From contig NC_083571.1 in the NCBI RefSeq assembly GCF_027579695.1, forward strand, positions 33,832,443 through 33,896,442: a stretch of 64,000 bases of DNA, given 5' to 3'. The notes under the pieces were generated by a model. It had not been told where the DNA came from. It did not search any database and worked only from the letters and a program-made list of their open reading frames with translations. This DNA is from Neoarius graeffei (taxonomy: Eukaryota > Chordata > Actinopteri > Siluriformes > Ariidae). Made by a program: the position numbers and the translations under genes. Position 1 is the first letter of the stretch. Each line of letters starts with the position of its first letter. Shown here one piece after another: positions 55,101-63,839 of the stretch.

Positions 55101-58100
55101 AAGCACTTTTGTAGACAATTTTATTCTGTAAATAAAATAGCCGCGGGGGTAGAACCAATGGGGACCAGTCATTGCCGGCTGGAAGTGACGTACAGTCGTT
55201 AATTCCAGGTTATCGGGTGCAAGTAAACAAGCAGTGTTCTGTGGATGGAGATTCGAGGTGAAAGGAGGTGTTAAAGAAGCAAAATATGGCTAGCAACTTT
55301 GATGAAATGGGTGTTAATGGTTATCTATTCGAGTTAGAGAGGGAGGAGGCTTGTGAGGACAGTGAGTCATCACATTCTAGTGATTTGGAGGAGGAAACTG
55401 CCACAAGAGATGTGCGTGATGGTAGATCCGAAATGGCTACCACTCCATGGTGTCGATGCGGGCAGTGTTCTGTCATGAGAACTGACATGGAGTCCTACTG
55501 TTGCCAAGAACATGAACTCATTGCAGACCGCTTTGACGGCTGCATTACGTCCACCCTGAATCTGCAAGAGTATGTCCTTCACAGACTGTCCCTGGAAATA
55601 GCCTTCATTGACGGCATGATCCGCAGGTATCTCCGGGGACCAGTACCTGAAGGGGAGCTGATGAACAGGTAAGTTCCCAGTCAAGTAACTTCAGAGCACT
55701 TTGAATAAATATAGATCTAATACTTGTAATAGATCTTTATTTTATGGCACATATCTATTATTTCATGGCATTATGTGCAAGTAGATTTGCAATCGGACAA
55801 AACAACGACTGTGCGTCACTACCGGTGCCAGAACAGCCCGTGAAGGAGGCAACATGTCGCTGACCATGCCTGACTGACGGAGCAGTGACTTAAAACTCGT
55901 GCGTACTTGACAAGAGCTTATGACGAACGTTACTTGACGGAACCACTGGTATCCTATGTGATCTTTTGAAATAGCTAGTAATTAAAATTCACTACAGGTA
56001 CACTTTAACTGAAGATTTGTTTCTGCATGATTTTCTGCATTGTGCTGCTGTCAAAGGATTGGCTGAGTAGATAACTGCATAAAACTGCTGCAGGTGGATA
56101 GGTGTTCCTAATAAAGTGGCCAGTAAGTGTATATTGTTATTTTCCTAAAATTTCCCCTTCTTATAAAAGTGTAAACATTATAGCCAGCAGTCAGAGATAT
56201 AAAGCTAATTGTCACTATGACTAAAGGTATTTTGAGAAATATGTACATTTATTTTGCTGCCATTTTGAGAAGGTATGCTAATAGCTACATGAGTATCAAC
56301 TTGCATGTTTTTTACAATTCAGAAAACAAACATGGCTGGAAGTAGCGTCGTGTTGTGAATCAGCTAGCTTCCCAACAACTATGTGCCAAATACTCGATTC
56401 TGATTGGTCAGAAGGTGTTGATTAATTCTATAAGAGCAGCTGAAAAATCGCATGCTCATATTAATGTGCTCTTTCTAATGAGTTATTGTTTTGATAGTAA
56501 CAGCTCGTTCACAGGACTTGCACGTCAGATCCTTCATGTAAACAGATTAAAAATGTGTGTAATTGTTGATGTGGTGATGTTTTCTAAGAGCTAAAACTGT
56601 CATTTTAAGGACAGAAGAGTTTAAGCTTTCTTGGTATCATGACAAACTATGCTTGAGAGAAAAAAGAAAGGCTGGTGAAGGAAAAACTTCCAGGAACTAA
56701 CTTGCTTTGCGGCTTTTCCACAATGTTAAATGTATAAAAACTGATGTGATGTATTTTAATAAGTAATAAATTGCATTTGCCGTGGTATAAGTGGGATAAA
56801 ACGCTGCAGGATGTGCTGTTATGGGAAAATAACTAACTCACAAGAGTAATTCATGACACAACCCCGTTATTGATGATTTAACTATAACAGCACAATATCA
56901 GTGTGATATACGTATTCTCCTTCTTGGTGTGCAAATGGAGAAAAAACAAATGATCCGAGATCAGGTTTATTTTGATCAACTTGTGTGTGAATCTGACTTT
57001 TAAAGATGCCATTTATCAGTGCATGATGTGATGAGATCATGATCCAGCCCAGTGATATTGATAAACCAGAGCAAAAGCTGCCCCAGACTGAAGGCAATGT
57101 AGTGAATAATTGGCTCTAAATCAAAATCGTGTGCGCTTTTTAACAGGTTAGTGTTATACATACCTGTGCGTGCTTAAAGGAGATACGCAAAACCTTTATT
57201 TTTAAATACATTTCTGAGTGGATAGTATCTCCATCCTTGACTCTTGTATGCTGCATAAATGGGAATTTAAAAAATATATATATTTTTGAGAGTCAAAATC
57301 GACTGCAAAGTTATGCAACATACATGTACATGCATGCATTTTCACTGATAATACATAAAAGGCTAATTAAATAAATCAGATGAACTGAGACAATCACATT
57401 CTGAAGCAAATTAAATAACCTTATACCGGTAACAAATACACAATACAAGTTATATGTATTTATCTAAATGCAGGTAAACAACAAGTGTTTTTGTTGTTTT
57501 GTATCCAAATGAGAGTCGCATCTTACCCCTCTGTGTTCTTGCTTCTTGAAGGCCGACCTTGTAGCCGATTGTTTAAAAAACAATCTGACTTTCAGTTGTT
57601 CGTTCAGTTCTCTGTTCATTCGCTTCTTCCACATAAGGGTGAGATTGTTGCTGAGGCAAACATATCCAGTGGAGAAATCAGAAGGCTGGTCCACTCATTC
57701 TCCATTTTCTCCATACTGAGTACTCTGCCATTACTGGTCGGCTCAGGCAATTACTAAAACCCGGGATGGGACGTCACTGGTTTTAGCAACAACCGCAGGG
57801 AGGTCACTGCCCAAGCGATAATATGTCATGTCCCGTCCCATGTTTTAGCAACAACCCTCGGCTCACACTCCGGGAGAACTGGTGCAACTGAACTTACTTT
57901 CCTTTTCTTGTAGTTTTCTTTTCGTTTAATTATTATTGGACCCTCTTTCAATACGGGCTTATAGCCAACGCTCCTCAACGGATCAGAGGTCTCGTACGAG
58001 TCTTCAGTAAAATGGGCAGAGCAGAGTAGAGACCACTTCGTAGGTGCCTAATCTGTGAATTTCTCGCAAAACGCGTCCAAATCTTTGCAGTTTGAACATT

Positions 58101-59011
58101 CTTGGGCCATGAATGCAACATAAATCCACCTTCTGTTGTGTTGCTGCATGGTATGGTGATAAAATTAGCTCAAAATGGAGGATCGAAGTTGCAGTTAGCT
58201 CTGTGTTTTAGTATAGCAGAAATGGCAATGAGACCGATAGCCTTCCTGCTGTAATGTCACAGATGTCAAGGTCATTCATTCAGACCGCTACCTATATGAA
58301 TCATTTTAATCGTAAAAATTACTATATTAGATTCATTGTTAACACTTAAAACTATTCCTATGCCATTCTTGAGGTCTCAAGGCATTTGTAAACAAAAAGT
58401 GAGGCCATGGCTCTGTGTATCTCCTTTAAAGCAGTGTACATGCATGTGAAGCGAGAGCAGATATCAGCACACTCGCAGGGTTCATCTGGAGATTGTTATC
58501 CTGTTTACTGTGGAAAAAAACAGTTTACATAAGTGCACATACCAGCAAGGCCAAGAATCCACACACATACAGTACTTCTCCCATACACACATCCTCATCT
58601 GATAATGTAAAGTGAAAAGCTACAGCAAATCTTTGGCTTCTTGGATTTTATTTCTCACTTGATGTGTGTTCAGTGTGCTGAATTCTGATGTTCTTTGTTT
58701 GCTCATTTTCAGTTTCCACATCCTTGCCTGGATCAAATTCTGAAAAAAAAAAAAAAACAACCCAAACAAACATTTATCATCCGTGCAAGCTCGTTCACGT
58801 GTCTAATAAACATGAGAACAAGTTCAAATCCTTGTTTTATGTGTGTACTTGAGCAGGCAGTGGGATTAAGGAAGGAGTAGCCTGCACTAATGATGGGAAT
58901 TCTGGCTCTTTTCATTGACTCAGATCATTTGGCTCAGCTGACTCATTCATCTCCCAAGTGGCTCCTTAACAGTTTTATTTTCTAAACCGGATAAAGTTTG
59001 CGATGTTACAC

Positions 59012-59053
<42 letters not shown>

Positions 59054-62000
59054 TGCATAGCTGTCATCTCTCAATGTTCACCTAAAAGAGCCGACTCAAA
59101 GGATCAACTCATTTCTGAGTGACACTTCGCTGGTTCTCCAAAATGTGAAGTTCTCTACAGTGAGTTATTAATATTTAAAAGGGTTAAACATCTTTATAAT
59201 CTCCTGCTCAGATATCTCCAGGCAGTAAAGCGTCCATGGTAGACCTCTGTCCTGGTGACATTATCCTGGCTATAGATGGCATCTCTACCAGCAACATGAT
59301 GCACTGTGAAGCTCAGAATCGTATGAAGCAGGCCACGCGACAGCTCAGCTTAACCATCCAGAGGTCAGAGATCATGATCCCAATGACTGCATTGTGTCAC
59401 GGAAAGAAACAAATCAGTGGACTAACTATTTCTTTTTGTTACAGGCCTGAAACGAAACTGTGGTCACCTCAAGTAAGAGAAGATAGTAGAGCGCATCCAT
59501 TTAAAATGAACCTGGAGGCAGAGAGACAGGTCACTGCAATGCTAATAACCAAACATCCTGTGTATGTATTAACATTACTCTCTGTGTATTATGCAACAAT
59601 GATGAGGGTTTTTAATTTTCTATGGTAGGAGTACAGGCCAATCGGCACGGGCCATAACCGGCGGGCTGTGCCCTTTGTGGCGGCCAACATTGATGACAAG
59701 CGACAGGTGGTCAGTCCTACCTACAACTCTCCCATAGGTCTTTACTCTACAGGCAATATCCAGGACGCCTTTCATGGTCAGCTCAGGGGTCTAATACAGA
59801 GCAAGCCAGAGAGGTGAGTTCAGAACGACACTTTTCAGATCTGAATTAGTCACAAATGTTCTCTCCAGAACAATACTAGAAATACATTAAAATGTCAGGC
59901 AGGTGCTATTGGAAAGACAAAGCATCATGAGAGAAAAATGAAGTTACACAATGAAAAAAGAACCACATAATGATTGATTTAACAAAGTACATAATGACAG
60001 AAAGATCAAGCCACAGATAATAAATAAGACCAAATAAACATAATAATAAAAGGACCACACTGTATAATGACTGAGGCTATGCCTCCTTCACTGAGACTGA
60101 CACCCACAGAGGCCACACCTCCATCACTGAGACTGACACAGACGCCACGCCTCCTTCACTGAGACTGACACAGACGCCACGCCTCCTTCACTGAGACTGA
60201 CACAGACGCCACGCCTCCTTCACTGAGACTGACACCCACAGAGGCCACGCCTCCATCATTGAGACTGACAGACGCCACACCTCCTTCACTGAGACTGACA
60301 GATACAGAGGCCACGCCTCCTTCACTTAGACTGACACCCACAGAGGCCACGCCTCCATCATTCAGACTGACACAGACGCCACACCTCCTTCACTGAGACT
60401 GACACAGAGGCCATGCCTCCTTCACTGAGACTGACAGATACAGAGGCCATGCCTCCTTCACTGAGACTGACAGATACAGAGGCCACGCCTCCTTCACTGA
60501 GACCGACAGGCACAGAGGCCACGCCTCCATCACTGAGACCGACAGGCACAGAGGCCACGCCGCCATCACCGAGACCGACAGGCACAGAGGCCACGCCGCC
60601 ATCACCGAGACCGACAGGCACAGAGGCCACACTGCCATCACCGAGACCGACAGGCACAGAGGCCACACCGCCATCACCGAGACCGACAGACACAGAGGCC
60701 ACACCGCCATCATTAAGACTGACAGACACAGAGGTCACGCCTCCTTCACTAAGACCAACAGACACAGAGGCCATGCCTCCATCACTAAGACCGACAGACA
60801 CAGAGGCCATGCCTCTGTCACAGACACAGAGGCCACAACTCCATTACCAAGACCGACAGGCGCAGAGGTCACACCTCCTTCACTAAGACCGACAGGCGCA
60901 GAGGTCACGCCTCCTTCACTAAGACCGACAGGCGCAGAGGTCACGCCTCCTTCACTAAGACCGACAGGCGCAGAGGTCACGCCTCCTTCCTAAGACCGAC
61001 AGGCGCAGAGGTCACGCCTCCTTCCCTAAGACCGACAGGCGCAGAGGTCACGCCTCCTTCCCTAAGACCGACAGGCGCAGAGGTCACGCCTCCTTCCCTA
61101 AGACCGACAGGCACAGAGGTCACGCCTCCTTCCCTAAGACCGACAGGCGCAGAGGTCACGCCTCCTTCCCTAAGACCGACAGGCGCAGAGGTCACGCCTC
61201 CTTCCCTAAGACCGACAGGCGCAGAGGTCACGCCTCCTTCCCTAAGACCGACAGGCGCAGAGGTCACGCCTCCTTCCCTAAGACCGACAGGCGCAGAGGT
61301 CACGCCTCCTTCCCTAAGACCGACAGGCCAGGGCTCGAAATTAACTTTTTGTCTTTGTGTCCCCCAGTGGTCCCGAATTCTGTGTTGTATTGTCCCGAAT
61401 GGAAGCAATAGTGTCCCCATTTTTTTCCTCTCTGAAATAACCAGTGGTTAATATTATCATATGAAGTTACTATTATATTTGTAACTATGCGATTTTGAAC
61501 CCTTTATATCATTTTTACAATAAGTCACAAGACACAAGTGACACATGTCCAATACATCATCTACTTCAAAATTACAGTTATTGCATTTTCAGTTTATTAA
61601 ACTTTGGCGATGTCACTGTATGAATAGATACCCGTTTATTTAAAGGGGCCAACTAGCTCATTCAGAAAATGTTTCAACTCCCTACATCTGCAGTACACTT
61701 TAGTTGAAAATAAGACCCCTTTTATGTTCATTTCATCTACTTATACCTTGAATATCTGTTGGCACTTATAAGGCCAACTTATCATTTTCACCATTACCGT
61801 TATCCATTTTTTCCGTTATTCATTTTATCCATTTTTTCCGTTATCCAGCCACATCATTCCTGTTGTATTTTATAACGTGTCTAACAGTGTTCATTAAGTT
61901 CATTCAGTTGCTAGCGTTGCCTGCAGACCAGGCGATGACACTTCGGATCCTGAAGGTCCCGGAGACGTTATGTCTGGGCTTTCAGTTTCTTCCCCGCGGT

Positions 62001-62671
62001 CGGTCCGCTTCAACCACTTCAGCATTTTTGTTCTGGCAAGAGTCGGCGCAGCGTGTGCGGTAGCAATTCCATTCCAAGTCCATATAATGCGGACACCGGC
62101 CGAAGATTCTAGAACAGAATGCGCTGCTCTGTAGCCTACGGATGCAGGTGCATCGAAAGTGTAGCTACTATGTATTTTTCGCTGTTAACGTTTTAAAATT
62201 AAAATTGACAAATTAGGTGAATGTCTACGTATGTGTTACGGCTTTGTAAATAATATTAATGTAGAACTTTTTTTCTAGATCTATTTTTTTCCATTGTCCC
62301 GGGATTGTCCCAGATATAATAATTTTGTGTCCCGATGACATTTTTTATGGTCCCCGGGACGTCGGGACACCGTTAGTTTCGAGCGCTGCGACAGGCGCAG
62401 AGGTCACGCCTCCTTCACTAAGACCGACAGGCGCAGAGGTCACGCCTCCTTCAGTGGGACATGACAGTGACTCATTTTGCTTGCCAGTGTGTGATGCAGG
62501 TCATTTTGGGGACACACAGTCCATCATGTGGTTCACATTAGAACCGCAGATATATGAGGTGCGTATGAGAATGAGAGCTTACAGAGCGGCACAGGAATGA
62601 ATATCTTCTGAATGGATTATTTGGTGAGGATATGTCTGTTAGAGTCACATGAACTGTATCACAAAGGAATG

Positions 62672-62707
<36 letters not shown>

Positions 62708-63171
62708 GACCCACAATTAAACACATGCACAGTTCAGCTCAACACAAAATAGATGAAGTCAAAATAAAGGACAAAACACGAAACAGAGGAACATTACAAA
62801 AAGAAGTATTATGATAATGATGTTGATGGTGTGTGTGTGTGTGTGTTTAGTCCCAAGACGCTCACATCTATAGAAGAATCAGATGTGTACCGCATGCTCC
62901 AGGAAGAGGGAGAGAAAGAGCCTCATGAACCCCGCCAATCAGGATCTTTCAAAGCCTTACAGGACTACATCAACAGTGAAGGTAACACACACCCACACAG
63001 TACAGCAGTATATCATCATCTCGATTGATGGAAATGTTTGACATTTATCTGATTGCCAGGAACACTTCCACTCATGACGAAGACGGTGCAAGCACCCACC
63101 ACTAAGCCTCTCTCACCTGGAGGAAACCTGCACAAACTGCCCATGTGCGACAAGTGTGGTAACGGCATAGT
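43644..63171 (+). CDS. pdlim3: pdlim3 (ALP), six exons, 3' end outside window
   Basis: PDLIM3 is an alpha-actinin-binding PDZ-LIM protein of muscle Z-discs and actin bundles. Exons: 43644-43736, 59212-59363, 59445-59529, 59629-59813, 62851-62981 and 63060-63171, all in matching phase (758 nt, 252 complete codons). It has an N-terminal PDZ (residues 1-84), a linker with the ZM-type segment [18 protein letters not shown], then [10 protein letters not shown]...[12 protein letters not shown] and the first LIM ligands CDKCGNGIV. The wording [12 protein letters not shown] and [10 protein letters not shown] is PDLIM3 rather than PDLIM1, 2 or 4. Intron 1 is 15.5 kb and full of retroelements. The remaining LIM exons lie beyond 64000. 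Confidence 0.95.
44371..44618. mobile_element. Small MITE rich in CACATGTG motifs
   Basis: Inverted ends CCCTTACAGAAAAACCACAT and CTGTAAGGG. Within 248 bp the palindromic word ACATGT/CACATGTG occurs about ten times. No target duplication is clear. Confidence 0.65.
44800..45225 (-). mobile_element. Tc1-like element, truncated copy
   Basis: Starts CACTCACCAGCTACTTTAA after TA, then follows the same antisense transposase N-terminal sequence as 15540-16010. The right end is lost before the LTR at 45268. Confidence 0.7.
45268..45687 (+). repeat. 5' LTR of the second Gypsy element
   Basis: Begins TGTCAGTCAACC, TATA-like TATTTAAA at 45403. GAAGTATC at 45436-45443 near the predicted RNA start is complementary to GATACTTC at 45689-45696 just after the LTR: again the self-priming layout, with decay. 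Confidence 0.75.
45697..46590 (+). pseudogene. gag: gag of the second Gypsy element, frameshifted
   Basis: Reads a coiled N-terminus ([20 protein letters not shown]), then [20 protein letters not shown] and CSLYFATMP. It changes frame near 46020, and recovers at 46350-46589 with the zinc knuckle [15 protein letters not shown]. Related to but clearly diverged from the gag at 23490. Confidence 0.82.
46489..47446 (+). pseudogene. pol: pol start of the second Gypsy element (protease and early RT)
   Basis: Protease [13 protein letters not shown] near 46660, [13 protein letters not shown], then RT entry [14 protein letters not shown] and a TGA at 47164-47166. The same frame goes on with [20 protein letters not shown] and PCIDYRWL to a stop at 47443. 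The catalytic YxDD part of RT is absent, cut off by the insertion at 47456. Confidence 0.88.
47456..48063 (-). repeat. 3' LTR of the third Gypsy element
   Basis: 608 bp, TGTCAG...GTGACA on the + strand, adjoining the polypurine tract (a run of C on +). A-rich interior on +. Confidence 0.8.
48079..51632 (-). pseudogene. pol: gag end and pol of the third Gypsy element, several frameshifts
   Basis: Reading leftward: knuckle [15 protein letters not shown]; protease [14 protein letters not shown] with [12 protein letters not shown] (near 50300); RNase H ([24 protein letters not shown]); integrase with [19 protein letters not shown] and [20 protein letters not shown]. It ends with the chromodomain [20 protein letters not shown]. 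The frame changes near 50280, 49770, 49320, 48990 and 48560, so it is dead. Closest in the window to the element at 22868. Confidence 0.9.
51677..52004 (+). mobile_element. 3' end of a LINE or LINE-derived SINE
   Basis: Ends CCCAAAGGGATCAATAAAGT followed by (ATCTA)n, the typical tail of fish CR1/L2/Rex-type retroposons. It abuts the broken right end of the third Gypsy element. Confidence 0.5.
52093..52140. repeat. (GT)n(GC)n microsatellite
   Basis: About 20 GT units followed by GCGCGC. Confidence 0.9.
52311..52371. repeat. (CT)n(CA)n microsatellite
   Basis: CT run followed by ACTC and a CA run. Confidence 0.9.
52480..53050. repeat. Degenerate tandem repeat with TTTGGGACACGTCCA core
   Basis: Related cores at about 52488, 52609, 52840, 52941 and 53010, with shared words TGATGATGGTG, GTGTTTA and CCTATTTAG between. 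It looks like an old minisatellite with units near 100 bp. Confidence 0.5.
53126..53502 (+). mobile_element. tRNA-derived SINE, copy 4, with target duplication
   Basis: Intact boxes A and B; tail AAGATGAGATGAG. The 13-bp repeat ATGTTAGTGTGCT flanks it (53113-53125 and 53503-53515). Confidence 0.94.
54660..54852. repeat. CATGTGGG/GGGCAAGCCC-rich insertion
   Basis: Words CCCATGTGGG, CCCAGTTGGGCT and TGGGTCCCACA recur; partly palindromic. It splits the Tc1-like sequence AACTCTA|CAGAGACTGTT. Confidence 0.5.
55003..56004 (+). mobile_element. TTAA-flanked element encoding a P2X7 ballast-like domain
   Basis: TTAA on both sides (54999-55002 and 56005-56008). Left end AGTGTACCGGTACTGG; the right end in reverse complement is AGTGTACCTGTAGTG. 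About 1 kb, carrying one exon-like frame at 55286-55668. The ends resemble Kolobok-type DNA transposons; no transposase is present, so it is non-autonomous. Confidence 0.68.
55286..55668 (+). CDS. P2X7 intracellular (ballast)-like protein, first exon
   Basis: ATG at 55286, 127 codons, then AACAG|GTAAGT. After an acidic N-terminus ([20 protein letters not shown]) comes [20 protein letters not shown], then [20 protein letters not shown]. The W-C-x-C-x2-C...CC pattern is the zinc-binding part of the P2X7 C-terminal ballast domain, which in fish also occurs in large stand-alone families. The second exon (the R-x-Y...W part) is not found in the remaining 330 bp, so the copy is incomplete. The uninterrupted frame suggests recent activity or capture. 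Confidence 0.7.
56132..57173. other. pdlim3 intron 1, unclassified repeat-like sequence
   Basis: The stretch 56385-57110 resembles a repetitive unit (GATTCTGATTGGTCAGAAGG near the left, AACAGCACAATATCAGTGTG near the right) but ends were not defined. No gene. Confidence 0.35.
57178..58425. mobile_element. TTAA-flanked DNA transposon, unclassified interior
   Basis: TTAA at 57174-57177 and 58426-58429. Ends AGGAGATACGCA and TGTGTATCTCCT are inverted. The 1248-bp interior has a 90-codon + frame (57485-57757) and a 76-codon minus frame (57464-57694), neither recognised. Confidence 0.62.
59016..59053. repeat. (ATT)n microsatellite
   Basis: About twelve ATT units, 160 bp before pdlim3 exon 2. Confidence 0.95.
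59212..59363 (+). CDS. pdlim3: pdlim3 exon 2, PDZ core
   Basis: 152 nt, acceptor CTCCTGCTCAG, donor AG|GTCAGA. Encodes [20 protein letters not shown], then [32 protein letters not shown] and the HxEAQ helix start are the core of the PDLIM PDZ domain. Confidence 0.95.
59445..59529 (+). CDS. pdlim3: pdlim3 exon 3
   Basis: 85 nt after an 81-bp intron; acceptor TTTTTGTTACAG, donor CAG|GTCACT. Encodes [20 protein letters not shown] then MNLEAERQ, the conserved segment directly after the PDZ. Reading through the introns gives the false frame 59236-59628. Confidence 0.95.
59629..59813 (+). CDS. pdlim3: pdlim3 exon 4, ZM-type linker
   Basis: 185 nt after a 99-bp intron; acceptor CTATGGTAG, donor AG|GTGAGT. 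Encodes [20 protein letters not shown], then [20 protein letters not shown] and [20 protein letters not shown]. In ALP this segment contains the ZM motif that binds the alpha-actinin rod. No stop occurs before the donor. Confidence 0.96.
60075..61333. repeat. ~36-bp intronic minisatellite, left block
   Basis: Some 36 tandem units of 30-36 bp (core CTAAGACCGACAGGCGCAGA, GGTCACGCCTCC). Units toward 61330 are almost identical; those near 60100 are shorter and diverged. Long open frames on both strands (Val-Gly-Leu-Ser and Arg-Pro-Thr rich) arise because the period is a multiple of three. No splice sites; lies in the pdlim3 intron 59814-62850. Confidence 0.93.
61334..62388. mobile_element. hAT-type element inserted in the minisatellite
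   Basis: Starts CAGGGCTCGAAATTAAC and ends GTTAGTTTCGAGCGCTG; the 8-bp duplication CGACAGGC is part of the minisatellite unit and flanks both sides. Subterminal TGTCCCG repeats lie near both ends. A 66-codon + frame (61863-62063) is unrecognised. Confidence 0.88.
62389..62460. repeat. ~36-bp intronic minisatellite, right block
   Basis: Two more units of the same array after the hAT insertion. Confidence 0.9.
62675..62704. repeat. (CA)n microsatellite
   Basis: About 15 CA units, 150 bp upstream of pdlim3 exon 5. Confidence 0.93.
62851..62981 (+). CDS. pdlim3: pdlim3 exon 5
   Basis: 131 nt; acceptor GTGTGTTTAG preceded by a (GT)n run rather than a good pyrimidine tract; donor GAAG|GTAACA. 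Encodes [20 protein letters not shown], then [20 protein letters not shown] and NSE, the conserved pre-LIM segment of PDLIM3. Confidence 0.95.
63060..63171 (+). CDS. pdlim3: pdlim3 exon 6, start of the LIM domain
   Basis: 112 nt; acceptor GATTGCCAG, donor GT|GTGAGT. Encodes [20 protein letters not shown], then [22 protein letters not shown] gives the first two zinc ligands of the LIM domain. The rest lies beyond the window. Confidence 0.95.
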
Positions 63172-63318
63172 GTGAGTGTGACGAAGGAAACCACAGCTTG
63201 TAAGATGATCCAAAAATCATGTTGTGTTTTAAAGTTGCCTAATAACTTAATGAATATAGATAAACAAAATGATACTGTATATGGTTTCTCTATGAAAAAC
63301 ACAATACAGTGTGCACGT

Positions 63319-63733
63319 TGTTAGAATGCAGGCACTTACAGATGTATGTGCAGAGGAGAAAAGATTGCAGAATGTCAACAAAGCCAAGCCAAGGGACTGG
63401 AATCGGTGTTTGTAAACTAGTGAGAGTCGGGCAATCAGTGAACAACGTAACGTAGGAAAGACAAAGAGCGAAAATGTGGAGGAAATAGCAAAGGGTCAGA
63501 AATTTAAGAGGCAGTCAGAAAAGATACAAGGCTTGGTATAAACTGAACTAGCAGGACAATACTTCACAATGGTTTGTTTGTTAAGGGAGCTGAAATAGAG
63601 GAACAGGTGATTAGGGAAATGAGAGCCAGCTGAGATTCAGTAGGCTGGAGACAGAGGGTGCGGTGTGTTTTGGGAGCTGTAGTCCAGAGTGTCCATGTTT
63701 GTAGTTTGCTCTTTCTCAGTGGGCTTACTGACA
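63319..63733 (-). repeat. Solo LTR of the second Gypsy family
   Basis: In reverse complement it begins TGTCAGTAAGCCCACTGAG and ends CTAACA. It matches the LTR 45268-45687 along its length (CAAACTACAAACATGGACA, TACCAAGCCTTGTAT, ACATCTGTAAGTGCCTGCAT). No internal region follows. Confidence 0.75.
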
Positions 63734-63839
63734 GAACCCCACCCCCACCCCCGAGGAGCTACTTCCGGGAGCTACATTCCTTCTGGGACAACCCCTACCT
63801 CTGGGTGCTGGTTTATTAAGATACTGGGTATGGAATTGG

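Larger units (their letters stand above)
54379..56129 (-). mobile_element. Tc1-like element with two nested insertions
   Basis: Ends CACTCACCAGCCACTTTAAT and AATAAAGTGGCCAGTAAGTG, each next to TA (54377-54378 and 56130-56131). Interrupted by a GGGCC/CATGTGGG-rich repeat at 54660-54852 and by the TTAA element 55003-56004. Confidence 0.8.

Noticed and set aside
59236-59628. 130-codon single frame spanning pdlim3 exons 2-3
   Set aside because: It reads through the 81-bp and 99-bp introns; splicing at 59363, 59445 and 59529 restores the PDLIM3 sequence.
60156-61420. Several frames on both strands across 60-61.4 kb (Ser-Val-Gly-Leu and Arg-Pro-Thr repeats)
   Set aside because: Products of the 36-bp intronic minisatellite; open in many frames, with no start context or splice sites.
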